Position numbers and translations under genes: made by a program. The notes below the pieces were generated by a model, which made no database searches, was not told the origin of the DNA, and saw only the letters and a list, made by a program, of their open reading frames with translations. A stretch of 64,000 nt of DNA from Argyresthia goedartella (taxonomy: Eukaryota; Arthropoda; Insecta; Lepidoptera; Argyresthiidae), in assembly GCA_949825045.1 (NCBI GenBank), contig OX463822.1, forward strand, positions 34,970,703 through 35,034,702, read 5' to 3'. Positions 1 to 11,261 of this stretch are shown piece by piece; positions within the stretch are counted from its first letter, which is position 1; every line of letters begins with the position of its first letter.

Positions 1-1003
1 AACAGGTTTGGGTTTGATTTATAAACATTATTATTTCAAAAATATACAGAGAGGGCACTGTTAATAATTTATAGCGCTTGAAATAAGGTTTGCAACTGTC
101 TGTTATTTTAAACGAAAATACAGCTATAATGCATTTCTTTTGAGACTTGAACGCAATTTCCTTAATTACGCCGTTACCCCAGAATATTATTCCGTACCTG
201 GGAGTGGACATTACGAAACCGTGATAAGCAGTTGGTACTGCGGTAAAATCCACATCTTTACGAAGCATATACAGTGCATATGAAAATTTGTTCAGTTTTT
301 TGGTGACATTTTCTATTTGTACATTCCAATTTAGTTTATTGTCGATTTGTAATCCTAAAAATGTTGTTACTTGTACTTCGTCAATGATGTTGTTACCGTG
401 ATTGATACTTAATGGTATCCGTTCTTTAGTTTGTTTAAAATTCATTATATAAGTATTATTTAAATTAATCTTTAAATAATTATATTGTAGCCATGTTATT
501 ATGTCAAATTATCATTACCTACATTTTTATAAACTATGGTACGATCATTAGTAAATATAATCATAGGGTGAGATGTCGAGTTAACAATATCATTAATATA
601 GATTAAGAATAACAGCGGGCCTAGAACGCTTCCTTGTGGTACCCCTAGAGTTACTTTTGAAGCTTCAGATGAGTAGATTTGTTCACAGTTTGTTTAGGAA
701 CATAATCTCTGAATTTCGGTGACTTGTTTTCGATCAGATAGGTATGATTTGATCAAATCTAAAACATTACCTCTGACTCCATAAGTCTTTAACTTTTGTA
801 ACAATAATTTGTGGCTTACATAGTCGAATGCTTTGGTCATGTCCATATATATGGCTGACACAGGTGTTTTATTGCCTAAATTGAAAAAAAAATTGCAGGA
901 AGTCATAGATAGCGAAGTTAATTGTTTTGTGTTTTCTAAAGCCTTTTTGTTCGGGAACCAGAATATCATTCTTTTCACAGTAGTTGTAAATGTCATCATT
1001 ATT
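1..1003 (-). pseudogene. LINE A reverse transcriptase palm, thumb and C-terminal remnants
   Basis: Minus-strand translation shows RT blocks across several frames. At 999-750 is 'YMDMTKAFDYVSHKLL' (catalytic Asp motif). At 660-600 is '[19 protein letters not shown]'. At about 560-545 the expected F/Y-x-D-D motif reads 'FTNDRT', so one catalytic Asp is lost. At 350-130 comes the post-RT segment 'DNKLNWNVQIENVTKKLNKFSYAL'. A stop and frameshift separate the first two blocks near 694. The domain is recognisable but cannot be active. The start of the palm was displaced by the SINE at 1004. Confidence 0.85.
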
Positions 1004-1262
1004 GACGACCCGAATGGCCGAGTCGGCAGTGACGCTGCCTACGAAACCAAGGGTCCCGGGTTCGAGTCCCGGTGGGGGCAAATGTTTGTTTGATGAGAAC
1101 GGATTTTTGGACCCTAGTCATGGTTGTTTATCTATCTAAGTATAATATTTATCTATATAAGTATGTGTATCATTGTCTAGTACCCAAGATACAGGGAATC
1201 CTAGTTTGGGGCTAGATCAATGTGTGTAAAAGGTGTCCAAGGTATTATGTCCAAGGTATATT
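1004..1262 (+). mobile_element. tRNA-derived SINE, family 1, copy 1
   Basis: The tRNA-like head has a pol III A box (TGGCCGAGTCGG, from 1015) and B box (GGTTCGAGTCC, about 1059), 44 nt apart start to start, the normal tRNA spacing. The body runs through a conserved segment (GATGAGAACGG, TACCCAAGATACAGGGAATCC) and ends in GGTGTCCAAGGTATTA with a short A/T-rich tail. Three further copies lie at 1377, 38403 (reverse) and 49925. It interrupts the RT of LINE A. Confidence 0.9.
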
Positions 1263-1376
1263 ACTTTTTAAAATATTTTTGAAAACACTGGTATAAGGGC
1301 GATAGGCCTGTAGAAGTTCATATTTTCTTTATTTTCTTTTTTAAAAAGAGGCTTGATTATGGATGTCTTTAAGGCA

Positions 1377-1634
1377 TGGCCGAATGGCCGAGTCGGTAGT
1401 GACGCTGCCTACGAAGCCAAGAGTCCCGGGTTCGAGTCCCGGTGGGGGCAAATATTTGTTTGATGAGAACGGATGTTTGTACCCTAGTCATGGTTGTTTA
1501 TCTATCTAAGTATAATATTTATCTATATACGTATGTGTATCGTTATCTAGTACCCAAGATACAAGGAATCCTAGTTTGGGGCTAGGTCAATGTGTGTAAA
1601 TGGTGTCCAAGGTATTATTATTATTATTATTAGG
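1377..1634 (+). mobile_element. tRNA-derived SINE, family 1, copy 2
   Basis: Nearly the same sequence as copy 1, differing at a few positions (GGTAGTGACG against GGCAGTGACG; AAGAGTCCC against AAGGGTCCC). It has A and B boxes and a pure ATT/TTA triplet tail at 1612-1633. It lies only 114 bp from copy 1 in the same orientation, within the same dead LINE. Its tail is longer and cleaner than that of copy 1, which suggests a younger insertion. Confidence 0.9.
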
Positions 1635-2359
1635 ATAGGTACTGAATTCGATGGAAAGATAAATTATGTAGCTCATCACCTTGCTTAGTAAGTACAACAT
1701 ATTTTAATACTTTTGTACAAATCTCATCATATCCTGTGCTGCTTGTGTTTTTCAAGGTCATAGTTATACGTGTAATGTCAGTAGGATTGGTTGTATATAA
1801 ATACATTGAATTTGGTTTATGATAGGTCAAAGTTACCATGATTATTAGGAAAATTATTTAATGGTTCTGGTATCGTGAAATGGTCTTTGAATGCCTTTGC
1901 TATGTCAGTCGGGTTTTTTATTATTTATCCATTCTTTTCAATTTGCTCAATTTGTTCTCGTGGGTGATTTGACTTTGAGCTGTTAATTATATTCCATGTA
2001 GCCTTTGATTTGTTTTGGGATGATTGTACATAGTAATTATTTTGTGATTTTTGAGTCAATTTTATTATTTTACTTAGTTTTTGAGAGTAAGATTTAAAAG
2101 AGTTCCTATTATCTGTGTTAAGTGTCTGAGTAAATAAATTGATCGACTATTATCTTTTATCGGAGACAATTTAAATTAATTTTTAGTTAAATTTTGTACT
2201 ATCTATGTATTAATCTCATGTAAGGTTTCAATGTAGAATTCAGTTCAGTTCAGTTGCAATATTTCAGTGTATTCCGCAACTGTTGATAACTCTTGGCAAG
2301 GTCTAATTTGGTGAATAGTCAAGTCAAAGTACTTTATTACTGTAGATATTTACATATAC

Positions 2360-3232
2360 TTAGCAATCTAAGGACTTAATTTCAGATAAATCAATTAATT
2401 TCATGGTATTCTCGAGTTCCTGGTGATTAATTTTAGTAAAAGTATTTGGAGCGAAAGATCTCTCTTTCCTTAGATCCAGAGAGAGTAAAACCGTATTATG
2501 GTCTGTGATGGAGGTATCCATGTCTAGAGTAATGGCAGGCAATTCACTATTTAGCTTTACACCTTCACATTTTAGAATGACGTGGTCCAAACAATTTCTA
2601 AGCCTAGTCGGTATGCGGTGAGCTGGAAGCAGGCCATGAAACGCAGTAACGTCTAGGTATTGGGAAGAGTGTGAGTCTGTGTTGGTCTCTTTAATGTCTA
2701 TATTGATGTCACCCAAAATTATAACATTTTTGAATGTTGATAGGTTTTGGAGGACTGAATCTAAAGAATCTATAAACTGCTTTGTGTTTTTGTACGACGG
2801 AGAGCGATATATCGCCACCACTGCCGTATCTATACCCAGCTTTATAACAAGACAATTTGCATCAAGGAATGGTGGTTCCTCCACTGTACAGCCTATTACC
2901 CTCTTCGTGTATACCACAATACATTCATTTTGGTTGTTATTGCATTTAGTAGAAAATTGATTATAGTTATTGATAGATGGTATTTGGGGACAGGACGCCA
3001 GCCAGCATTCTGTTAAAACAATTAGCTCACAATCAATATTTAGTCTAGCTGTAAGTGTCACAAAGCTGGGAAGGTTACAATGAATGCTTCTAATATTCTG
3101 TGTAAGGATGTTAAGACGTAAATTAGAACATGGGATAATCACCGCACACTCCTCAGGAGTGTAAACTCTGGAAGTTGATAGCGAAACATTGTCCATTTCG
3201 CGGGCAATTAATTCAAAATCGAATTTGAGCAA
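2360..3232 (-). pseudogene. LINE A ORF2 N-terminus: AP-type endonuclease domain
   Basis: The 290-residue open frame is the endonuclease of LINE A, which would nick the target DNA to start reverse transcription. Motifs in order: 'LTQNIRSIHCN' (the N of 'QNIRS'), 'LTECWL' (catalytic Glu), 'VAIYRSPS', 'ILGDINID' (Asp/Asn) and 'SITDHNTVLL' (terminal Asp-His pair). All expected catalytic positions look present. The frame closes at 2360 before the RT. The next 700 bp hold only decayed linker and fingers sequence, so no full ORF2 can be made from this copy. Confidence 0.8.
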
Positions 3233-3497
3233 TTTTTTTCACTTGATTTTCCTTAATTAGGTCAGCGCATGTTTTTTTTGCATGATAATGTTTGGACACC
3301 TGGTAAGTTATCATCTTATATAGATTAAGCCGAGGTAATTTATGAGTGAAAGAGTGAAGATGAGTGCGAGAGAGTGTGATATTTCGTGTAAGTGTAGTGT
3401 GGGTTTTACATAATCTGAAGCATAAGTACATCAGGGAAAGTTTATAAGTTTATGGTTTAAACACATGGAGAAAAGTAATTAAAGTTATAAAACCTAG

Positions 3498-4622
3498 TCA
3501 TTTTCTTTCTCTTAAGATCTTAGTCAGGTCCTCTTCGCATTCAATACGGATATGTGGGCTTTTTTCGTTTTTCCTTATAAAGACTGATCCGTGAGTAATC
3601 CAACAGAAGGTGAATTTATTTTTGCTTGAAAAGTCTCTAGCTACGAAGAAGAGTTTCTTTGTTTTCAGTGGAACATTTTCCTCAAGGTATACAGCCTGAA
3701 CTGGGCCATCAATACTTAGATGAGAAGTATTGAGCTTATTAGCCTCATCCTTATTTTTGTTAAAAGCCTTTACACTTTTAAGGACCTTATCGCGGATCAG
3801 GACGCTGTTTAACTCCACCACTATGGGCTTATTCTTATCGGACTTGGCGTTAGCCCTGAAAACGTCTCGTATGTCCGATTCCTGTATCGGCATATTTAGG
3901 GCATTTCCAGCCTTCAATACTATCGTGGCAAGGTTTTCCTTGGTTTCGGAAGGGATCTGTGGTATATTTCTCATTTCAAAACTCGAGGAACGATGATTGC
4001 GTTCAAGGTGGTCGATTTTTTTTTCAAGCTGTTTTATGTAGTTAGAATCGGAGCGGCGTTCCTCCTCGATAGTGGTCAGTCTTTTGATTGCGTTGTCATA
4101 TTGATTGGACAAGAAAGAAATCGCGTTTTCTATTCCCGAGTGTTGCTCTCTAATCACCGACACAGATTCCAAAATATCCGAGAACTTTTTCTCGGTGTTG
4201 CTTACAGATAACTGGATTTTGGAAAGCTTGTTGTTCTGTTCCGATTCGAAGTTTAAGAAAAGTCCGCGGATTTCATTTTCAAGGTCAGTCTTCCAGACGT
4301 TACGTAATGACTCAAACTTCTCATCCAGGAAGGAGGTAAGCGCCGCGGAGTCCACGTTGATCATGGAAGCTTGGGTCGGGATGTCCATGTCGGATGCAGA
4401 GGGAGAGGCCAGCCGGGAAGGCATCGTTGCGGTGTTGTCGTTTTTCTTTAGGGCTTTGCATTCACCGCATTTCCATTTACACTTATTCATGGGCAAGATT
4501 TTCTTAAAATCTGCTTCTGTGAGACCCGCGCACTTGAAATGAAATAAGCCTTGACAAGAAGGTGCCGTACATTTTATCAGCTCATTTCCGACAACGTCAA
4601 GATTGCATTTTTTGCATGCCAT
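3498..4622 (-). CDS. LINE A ORF1: PHD-like zinc finger plus FP25K-like protein
   Basis: Nucleic-acid-binding ORF1 protein of LINE A, expected to coat the element RNA. I choose the ATG at 4622 (protein starts MACKKCNLDVV) because the zinc finger begins there; the frame is open to an earlier ATG at 4700. About 374 residues. Residues 1-60 carry spaced Cys/His pairs (CKKC, C..SC, HFKC, CKWKCGEC) like the PHD finger of insect LINE ORF1s. Residues about 120-220 are charged and coiled-coil-like. The last 150 residues resemble the baculovirus FP25K-like domain ('FEMRNIPQIPSETKENL') common in these ORF1s. The frame is intact. The gap to the endonuclease ORF is about 265 bp. Confidence 0.8.
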   Translation of the reverse strand: MACKKCNLDVVGNELIKCTAPSCQGLFHFKCAGLTEADFKKILPMNKCKWKCGECKALKKNDNTATMPSRLASPSASDMDIPTQASMINVDSAALTSFLDEKFESLRNVWKTDLENEIRGLFLNFESEQNNKLSKIQLSVSNTEKKFSDILESVSVIREQHSGIENAISFLSNQYDNAIKRLTTIEEERRSDSNYIKQLEKKIDHLERNHRSSSFEMRNIPQIPSETKENLATIVLKAGNALNMPIQESDIRDVFRANAKSDKNKPIVVELNSVLIRDKVLKSVKAFNKNKDEANKLNTSHLSIDGPVQAVYLEENVPLKTKKLFFVARDFSSKNKFTFCWITHGSVFIRKNEKSPHIRIECEEDLTKILRERK

Positions 4623-4834
4623 ATTGGAATATCCAAGAGCAGTACAGGGGTCGGAGCGAGTTAGTTGTAGGCCTAAATGTGCGCAGCGAGCCCAAGGCAA
4701 AAAAAAATTCCTTCCAGGTACGCGGGGTTAGGTGGACATGTGACCTTACGTGCTGCCAGCGGCCGGTGTTTGAACGATGGAACAAAAAAAAAAAAAAATG
4801 AAATGAAAAAAATAATAAACTACGCCAATGGTGA

Positions 4835-4905
4835 CTGGGATTCGAACTCGGTATCTTTGTGGCCGAAAGCAAACCGTTGACGGCTGCGGTACGTGTTCAA
4901 CGGCA
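4835..4905 (-). ncRNA. tRNA-like pol III promoter segment upstream of LINE A ORF1
   Basis: On the minus strand an A-box-like element (TACCGCAGCCGTCAACGG) is followed 43 nt later by a good B box (AGTTCGAATCC). The middle can fold as an anticodon-like stem-loop (CTTT/AAAG around CGGCCAC). It lies about 215 bp upstream of the LINE A ORF1 start in the same orientation, followed by A/T homopolymer runs at 4780-4815. It could be a SINE head, a tRNA pseudogene or part of the LINE 5' UTR. It is not a clean tRNA gene, because the acceptor stem does not pair. Confidence 0.45.
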
Positions 4906-5167
4906 GTAGCGACGAAAGTTGCGTATGCGTAGTAGCAGCGGTGATTCACACGGCGGATGACTGGCGGGTGACCGTCGAGCTCGTCGGGCGCAGCGCCGGT
5001 TGGTGACTCACCGAACTAGTGATCACTGGGTAGCAACTGTTCATTGAGCATTTTAACGGCTAGTTAACTTAAGATTTTGGAGAACAGAGCAGTTTTGTTA
5101 TAACAGTCTTTCAAGCTGATAGTGATGATTTGTGAATCATCCGAATCCTCAGCTATTGATATTTGTT

Positions 5168-6356
5168 TCACTGCGATGGGCTAATGATTACCACTCTTTT
5201 TAAATAAAAAAATATACAGAGTTGACTAGGTACGTATTGGCGCTGGAGGTGCGCGCGGGTTAAAGACAATACACCATTAACATCATCAAAATCTCCTTTT
5301 TGTCTTTCAATTTTGAAGACCATTGAAGTATCATCAGCAAACAACACTATGTCAGTTAATTTCTCCACCATGAAAGGCAGATCATTAATATATACCAGGA
5401 ATAAGAAAGGGCCTAATATGGAACCTTGTGGAACGCCAATTTTAACAACCGATCCATCAGATTTTACGCCGTTAACTTCTGCCTTTTGAATTCTATTGCT
5501 TAGGTATGATCTTAGTAGATCCAACGCTTTATTTCTAACTCCGTAATGATTTAATTTAATTAATAGCGTATTATGATCAACACAAACAAACGCCTTCGAC
5601 AGGTCGCAAAAAACTCCAATAGCATCCTGTGCGGCCTCCCATGCAGAATAAATATGAGATATAAGGGTAATACCTGCATCCGTAGTCGATTTACCCCTAG
5701 TGAAACCATATTGTTTAGCGTGGAGTTGTTTTGTACGGTTGAAGTGTGAGAGCATTTGATTGAGTATAATCTTTTCAAATATTTTACTTAGTGTTGGAAG
5801 AACAGATATTGGTCTGAAATTTGAAGGATCGCCCTTATCTCCCGACTTGAACAAAGGTATCAGTTTACTGTGTTTCATGAGATCTGGAAAAGCCCCATCG
5901 TCAACACATTTACTGAATATATAAGCTAAGTGTGGGGCTATAACTAGAATTACTGAACCAATGACTTTGACTGATATACCCCACAGGTCTTCCGTATTTT
6001 TTAAGTTAAGTAATTTAAACGTTTTGACAATGTCCTGGGGATATACATGATGAAATTTTAAACATACATTACTGATGCTTGTGTTATTTTTTTAATAAAG
6101 TCTCTGCTTCATATGGAGATGAATTTAGACGGTCTTTTGTGAGTATGGGTACATTGGTGAAGAATGTTTCAAAAGCTCGAGCAACATCAGCGTTGGATTT
6201 AACAACATCATCACCTATCTTTAGGCAGAAATCTTTGTCCCTTGGTATAACTTTGCCAGTTTCGCGGTTTATTATTTGCCAAACTGTTTTCATTCTATTA
6301 TTTGAATTTTGAATTTTTCTATTAATGTGTAAAGTTTTTGCAGTTCTACAAACCAA
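5168..6356 (-). pseudogene. LINE C reverse transcriptase fragment
   Basis: A second, different LINE on the minus strand. The 5878-5168 frame carries RT blocks 'FRPISVLPTLSKIFEK', 'KQYGFTRGKSTTDAG', 'FCDLSKAFVCVDH', 'GVPQGSILGPFLFLVYINDL' and an intact 'LFADDT' catalytic motif. The 6356-6084 frame is the linker before the RT ('TVWQIINRETGK'). Two to three frameshifts or stops lie between them (5878-6084). The RT stops abruptly after 'DFDDVNG' at about 5268, where unrelated GC-rich sequence begins. The fragment at 23960-24144 belongs to the same family and loses similarity at the same place. Confidence 0.85.
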
Positions 6357-6511
6357 CTTGAAAATTAACTACAGATTACTGCTGCAGCTGATGTTACTTG
6401 TTTTTAATTTTTATTTGGCATGTATTTAAACGCTAAACTATAGGTTATAAAGGTGGTCACTATCTGTAGCTAAAGTAAACACCACGTATTGTCTATTGAA
6501 CTTTAATAATA

Positions 6512-6732
6512 TGTAATATGATGGGAACTGCTACTGATGTTGGTGGTGAATAGAGTCGAAAGACATAGTTAGGTAGACATGTTTATTGGTCTACTTTCCA
6601 GATTAGAGTGAACACAATAATTCAGTGTACATAGTACTTATGTCTAAGTTAGTGTTTACTATGCTATTCTACGCTAATGTTGCAGTCAGTAGTCACATGC
6701 TACAGTTAAATGAATAATAAGTTATTTCTACA
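6512..6732 (-). repeat. 3' LTR of the 412-like element
   Basis: 221 bp. On the minus strand it runs from TGTAGAAATAAC to ATATTACA, giving perfect TGT/ACA ends, and starts directly after a polypurine tract. It contains AATAAA (near 6580). It abuts the 73-bp piece of the outer element's LTR (6511-6439), which suggests that it inserted into that LTR. No 5' partner LTR is present in the window. Confidence 0.65.
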
Positions 6733-9163
6733 CTTCATCTCCCCTTTTAAGTCCTTTCATTCCCGGGGTTCCTTTGAAAAAATGTGGAACTAACTAGTTA
6801 CATATTTTTAAAATACAAAATAAGGGAAATAAAATCCTAAATCTTAATTTTACCACTTAATTATTTCACTCTAATATGAACTTAAAAATTTCATTATAAT
6901 CTAACTTAAATAATACATTTCTTATCTTTAAAACTTCCTATTCAAACAATTTAGTGTTATTTTTATGTGTCTTTACCATCTCTATTAATTTTTACATTTG
7001 GGGTCAAATCTTCAATAACTTTATAAGGTCCTAAATATATTTTATCCAACTTATTGCCAACTTGATTTTTTAATAAAACTAAATCTCCTCTATTATATTT
7101 TACTGGATGGGCATTTTTGTCAAAATTTAGCTTTTCATAATTCTTTCCTATTTAACAAATTTCTTCTACATCTTCTTGTGCTCTTTGAAGTCTATATTTT
7201 AGTTCTAGAGGATAATATTCGGGATTGTACAATGGATCTACAGTTGTTGTTTGCAAGTTGTTTAGCAAATTACAAATATTTCCGAAAACTAATGCATATG
7301 GAGTGTATTTTGTCTCAGTGTGAACCGTTGTGTTATATGAAAAACACCAATATGGAATCCAATCGCTCCAATCTGATTTATTATTTTCGCATTGAATCCT
7401 AAGATAAGCTCCTTTATATAGCTTTCGTAGCTGTAGTCGTGATAACCATTGGTTCATTAGTATGCCTATTTGAGTGCTTCTGAATTTTGCAACTTTTACA
7501 TTTATTTGCAAACTTCGTAACATCGTTACTCATTCCTGGCCAATAGTAGTACTTTTTAATATTATTCAACATCCTATTTATCCCAGCGTGTCCGCTTGTG
7601 GGTATGGAAATCGTTCATGATTACTGTTTTAGTATCAGCATCTGTAATTCTCGTGACGTAATTAATTACTAATAACTTGGGTATATCATTCCATTTATAC
7701 ATTTCTCTCAATATAATATTCATAATATTTTCATTATGCTTATTTTTAATAATTACGAGCTCGTTAAGATGCATTTTCTTACAAAAACTACGTAATTCTC
7801 TCGTTAACACACATATGGTAGATAACGATCAAGATTTTACGTATAACGCCGCTTTTTCAGGCAACAAAATGCAATTTCCTTCATCACTAGTGATATTATT
7901 CAACTTTTTAATTTGGTTAAGAGTACTCTGGTTCAAACATAACATCAATTCTACACTATTTGTCGGTCTTTTGAGAATTTCCACTACCTTAGGTTGATCA
8001 GACCTTCGGGTAAATGGAGTCTCAGTTGTCAAGTCAGTCTCATTATTTACACGTAGCCTGCGAGTTTGTGCTCTCGTCATGACAGATACAACATGCTCAT
8101 GCATATCCTTTAAATCTTTACAAGTCATCGGAATTCGACTCAATGCATCTGCAGCCGCGTTTTGTCGTGGAGAGTGTATCTCATGGCAAATGAAAAACGT
8201 CGGCATACTTGGCACAAACGTTCTCAATGCTTCGTCTTTCCTCATCATTTAAATATGACTTTAATGCTAGCTCTTTGAACAAAGTCTTTACTCGATTGGA
8301 TGCAACTCTATCCTCATCGAATTTACATACATCAAACTCTTCTAATGAGTAAATATCTAAACTATTCCTACTTATGTTTATAGAACTATCAGTAGTATTT
8401 AATATTCTAACTGGAATCGAACCATTGCTTGGTTTCGAAATTATTCCTGCTGTGTGTGTTCACAGGAGTAAAGGTGTGTACCTTTACTTATCTCTTTCGC
8501 TAATATGATGCAATCACTTCCCAGTGTCGTCGGCATGTGTTTGATTACCTCGCAGCGGCAGCGTGGCGGAATTGTAAACAAATTATTATCATTGACTTCT
8601 GTAACAATAGATCAGTCTTGGTTCTCCAAACACAAAGTACCGTCTTTTTAATTCAATACCGCATTGTAGCGTTTAAAAAAAATCTTGGCCTAATATTCTA
8701 TTGGCGTAACAAGATAAATTCTCAAATATGTAGAATCTCTGCCTAAAAATAATAATTATATCTAGATCAATCCCTTAATAATAATATCTAGATCAATCTG
8801 AATGATTCTAAATTACCACTTATTCCTTTAAATACTATTCTATGTCTTACTATTCTGTTCTCTAGATTTTTATTTCCTACTAAACATTCATACTTAAGTA
8901 CGCACAGACTTGCACCGCTATCTATTAATAGATTCAACTCCTGATTATGTCTAAGGTTACAAGTTACTACATAATAATTACCGTAACTAAAAAATGTATT
9001 CGAACCTTCTTTAGGCACGAAAAAACTGATTCTCGTCATTATTTTGTATATTAACTTGACTGTTGCTATCGGTATTCGTGTGCTGTTGCTGCGTTGCTGA
9101 AATTGGTACCGCGAGCGATCGCCGCCGCGAAAATGCTGACGCGCGAATTAAGATGGGAAGACT
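6733..9163 (-). pseudogene. 412/mdg1-like gypsy remnant: protease, RNase H end, integrase
   Basis: Minus-strand pieces of a third gypsy element. 9039-8788: protease with 'LNLLIDSGASLCVLK'. 8248-7829: RNase H end 'NAAADALSRIP' and the linker to integrase. 7810-7574 and 7523-7152: integrase C-terminal half ('WSDWIPYWCFSYNTTVHTET', 'TPYALVFGN'). Beyond the stop at 7152 the GPY/F-like module is still readable ('LGPYKVIEDLTP'). RT and most of RNase H are deleted (8250-8788 is too short to hold them). No env follows. A purine tract (AAAAGGGGAGATGAAG, 6748-6733) leads into its 3' LTR. Confidence 0.75.
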
Positions 9164-9352
9164 GGTTAACTTTATAAAAATGATTTATTAAACGAACAGA
9201 GTAACGTTTAAGATTATACTAATACAATATTGGCTTATTCTAAGTTGATATTCGTATTTATAATAAAATAATGAAAACTAAGCATTGACGTCATGACCTA
9301 ATTTGGGGTAGCGCTGATAAATGACAATTATAGTAGTTGGTCTACCTTAACT
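9164..9352 (-). repeat. 3' LTR of the errantivirus
   Basis: About 189 bp. On the minus strand it starts AGTTAAGGTAGACC immediately after a polypurine tract (AAGGGGGGAGG, 9363-9353). It contains a polyadenylation signal AATAAA (near 9190) and ends near AAAGTTAACC. The matching 5' LTR is absent, so boundaries rest on the purine tract and family conventions. Confidence 0.65.
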
Positions 9353-11081
9353 CCTCCCCCCTTAAGATCGAAATTATCTGAAGCCGACAGAGTTGGTTTC
9401 GGAGAATTTCGTCCTATACAATTTGTATATATCCTGAATTTAAACAATACAAAAACAACAAATGAAAACATAAAAACATACAATAAAATAGTCCAAACAC
9501 TGATATTTTTCACAACATAGATAAAATCGTCCGAAATAGTTTCACTAACACTGAATTTAGCACTGGTAATAACGTCTTTGATGTCGCTGAAGTCCACGTT
9601 TTGTAGGTCCAGTTGCTTTTCCTCTTGTCTGATGGGATGTCGCAATAAACGTTTTGAGTTTGAGTTTGAGTTTGATGTCGCAGCTCTGGTAGTTGTACGA
9701 ACGGTAGCTGCATACTGGTCGAGGTGTTTGTGGGTGTTGAAATGAAATACCTCTCCGACTTCGGTGTTACAGTGGCTCCTTGGTTGTAGAAAGAAGGTCC
9801 CTTGTACAGTTTGTCTGTACACTTCTTCGTTGCAGTTTTCTGTAATTATCAATTCATTTTCAGAGTATATCAGCCAGAAGTTTTCGGTGATACCTTGTAT
9901 TTTCTCCTTCTCTAAGTGTATGATGTGTTGATGACACCTGGTGCAGTTCTCCTTCAGCATCATGATCTGTTCTATGCAGGTTTGTTGTTGCTTGTTGTCC
10001 TCGATCTCGTCGCATAGGTTTACTATGGGCCTGTATTTCAGGCCCATAGTAAACCATAGTAAGTTTATAGGTTGAAACCTATTCACCATAAGGTAAGGGT
10101 GTTCAGGGATAATGGTAGTGGTTTTCAGGGTTTTAGGATTATAGACAGGGATAGGAATAATTTTATAATATGTATACGTGTTTGCTTCTTTCAATGGACC
10201 TTCTTATACGAAAACTAATCTATTATTATTAATATAAGATTTAAGAATAATACTATGTTCTATTTTAACTAAATTCGCCTTATTTACTGGGTAAATTAAA
10301 TGACCATGTTTCTCTACTTCTAAAAGTATGTGGATAAGTTCTGTGGTATTAATTATAGACTGGTGTAGAACATGTAATTTGCTGAAAGCTATGGCTGTCT
10401 CAGTTTCCTGAATGAAGTCGTAAATAGTGTGAAAGTTATTCGAAATTTGAAACAGGCTATTCATAAGAGATAAAACATTATCTCTTTTAGATTCTCTTTC
10501 TAAAATGATTCTATTTCTACAGTTTTATTACTCAAAATGTTAACGTTCTTGTTGATCTTTTGCGATATATTAGAGAATTTATCTAGGGCATTTACCATTA
10601 ATGACACTTTGCGTTCTACTGAATGTTCTGCATTTTTAAGATGGCTTATCTCTAAATCATAACGTACTGCATCAGTTTCATCAAAATTTCCTGAAATAGA
10701 CTTAACTAATGAACCTAAAGGGCTAAATAATGCACGTTTAAATCTAGAAAAGGGTAAAATCTGAATTATCCTATCTCTTATTATCGATTCTAATGATTCT
10801 ATTTGTCTACACAAACTACCTAGTTGATTTTTAAATTCGCTATCATTTGAAATTGTTACATTTAATTGATTATACTGTTGAAAATTAGCATCAACTTGGC
10901 TTAACAATATGTTTAAATCGAATGTCTTAAAAATAGTCCACGAGTTAATCCTCATCACTGCCGTCCCAAGTTTGATCGGAGCTATTCCCGGATTTGTCTC
11001 CAGAATTTGAAGTTCCAGGCTGTGGATCGAGCCGGTCAGTACCAGAAGTACCTGGCTTAACCTGTGGAGGACGTTTAACAT
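9328..11081 (-). pseudogene. Errantivirus envelope-protein remnant
   Basis: Three consecutive minus-strand frames (11081-10500, 10464-10204, 10194-9328) make up an env-like gene in pieces. The first has a hydrophobic start and a basic furin-type site ('RFKR') followed by a Gly/Leu-rich segment and heptad-like spacing, a layout shared by errantivirus env and baculovirus F proteins. The last has a Cys-containing ectodomain and a hydrophobic anchor ('ILLYVFMFSFVVFVLF') before a short cytoplasmic tail. Stops or frameshifts near 10490 and 10200 break the gene, so it is not functional as it stands. The stop lies within the 3' LTR edge region. Confidence 0.75.
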
Positions 11082-11261
11082 TCTTAATTGCCACTCTTGT
11101 CTTTCTTTTCTTTAATTCTACTGGGATTATATTCCTATTCGATTTACCTATTACTTTAGCCTTTTTTTCGCGTCCTAGTATTTTTCATGAAAATATCGTC
11201 ACCTTCTTTGATTGCAGGTGGTTCTTCTCCACCTCTCTTTTCCCTGACTTTAACTTTATCT

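Larger units (their letters stand above)
1..4700 (-). mobile_element. LINE A, PHD-finger non-LTR retrotransposon, decayed and SINE-interrupted
   Basis: Read on the minus strand this is a non-LTR retrotransposon in the order ORF1 (4622-3498), apurinic-type endonuclease (3232-2360), RT pieces (about 2350 to 1) and the post-RT region reaching the window edge. Two SINEs (1004-1262, 1377-1634) sit inside the RT; the 114 bp between them still translates to the RT motif 'YRPIALIPVFSKIFKK'. ORF1 with a PHD-like finger followed by a baculovirus FP25K-like domain is typical of insect CR1/Jockey-group LINEs. Stops and frameshifts are frequent in ORF2 while ORF1 is open, so the copy is dead but not ancient. 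Its 3' end lies outside the window. Confidence 0.85.

Noticed and set aside
1004..1080. True tRNA genes at the A/B box sequences (also 44590, 60884)
   Set aside because: A and B boxes fit, but acceptor stems do not pair and the sequences continue into SINE bodies; they are tRNA-derived repeats.
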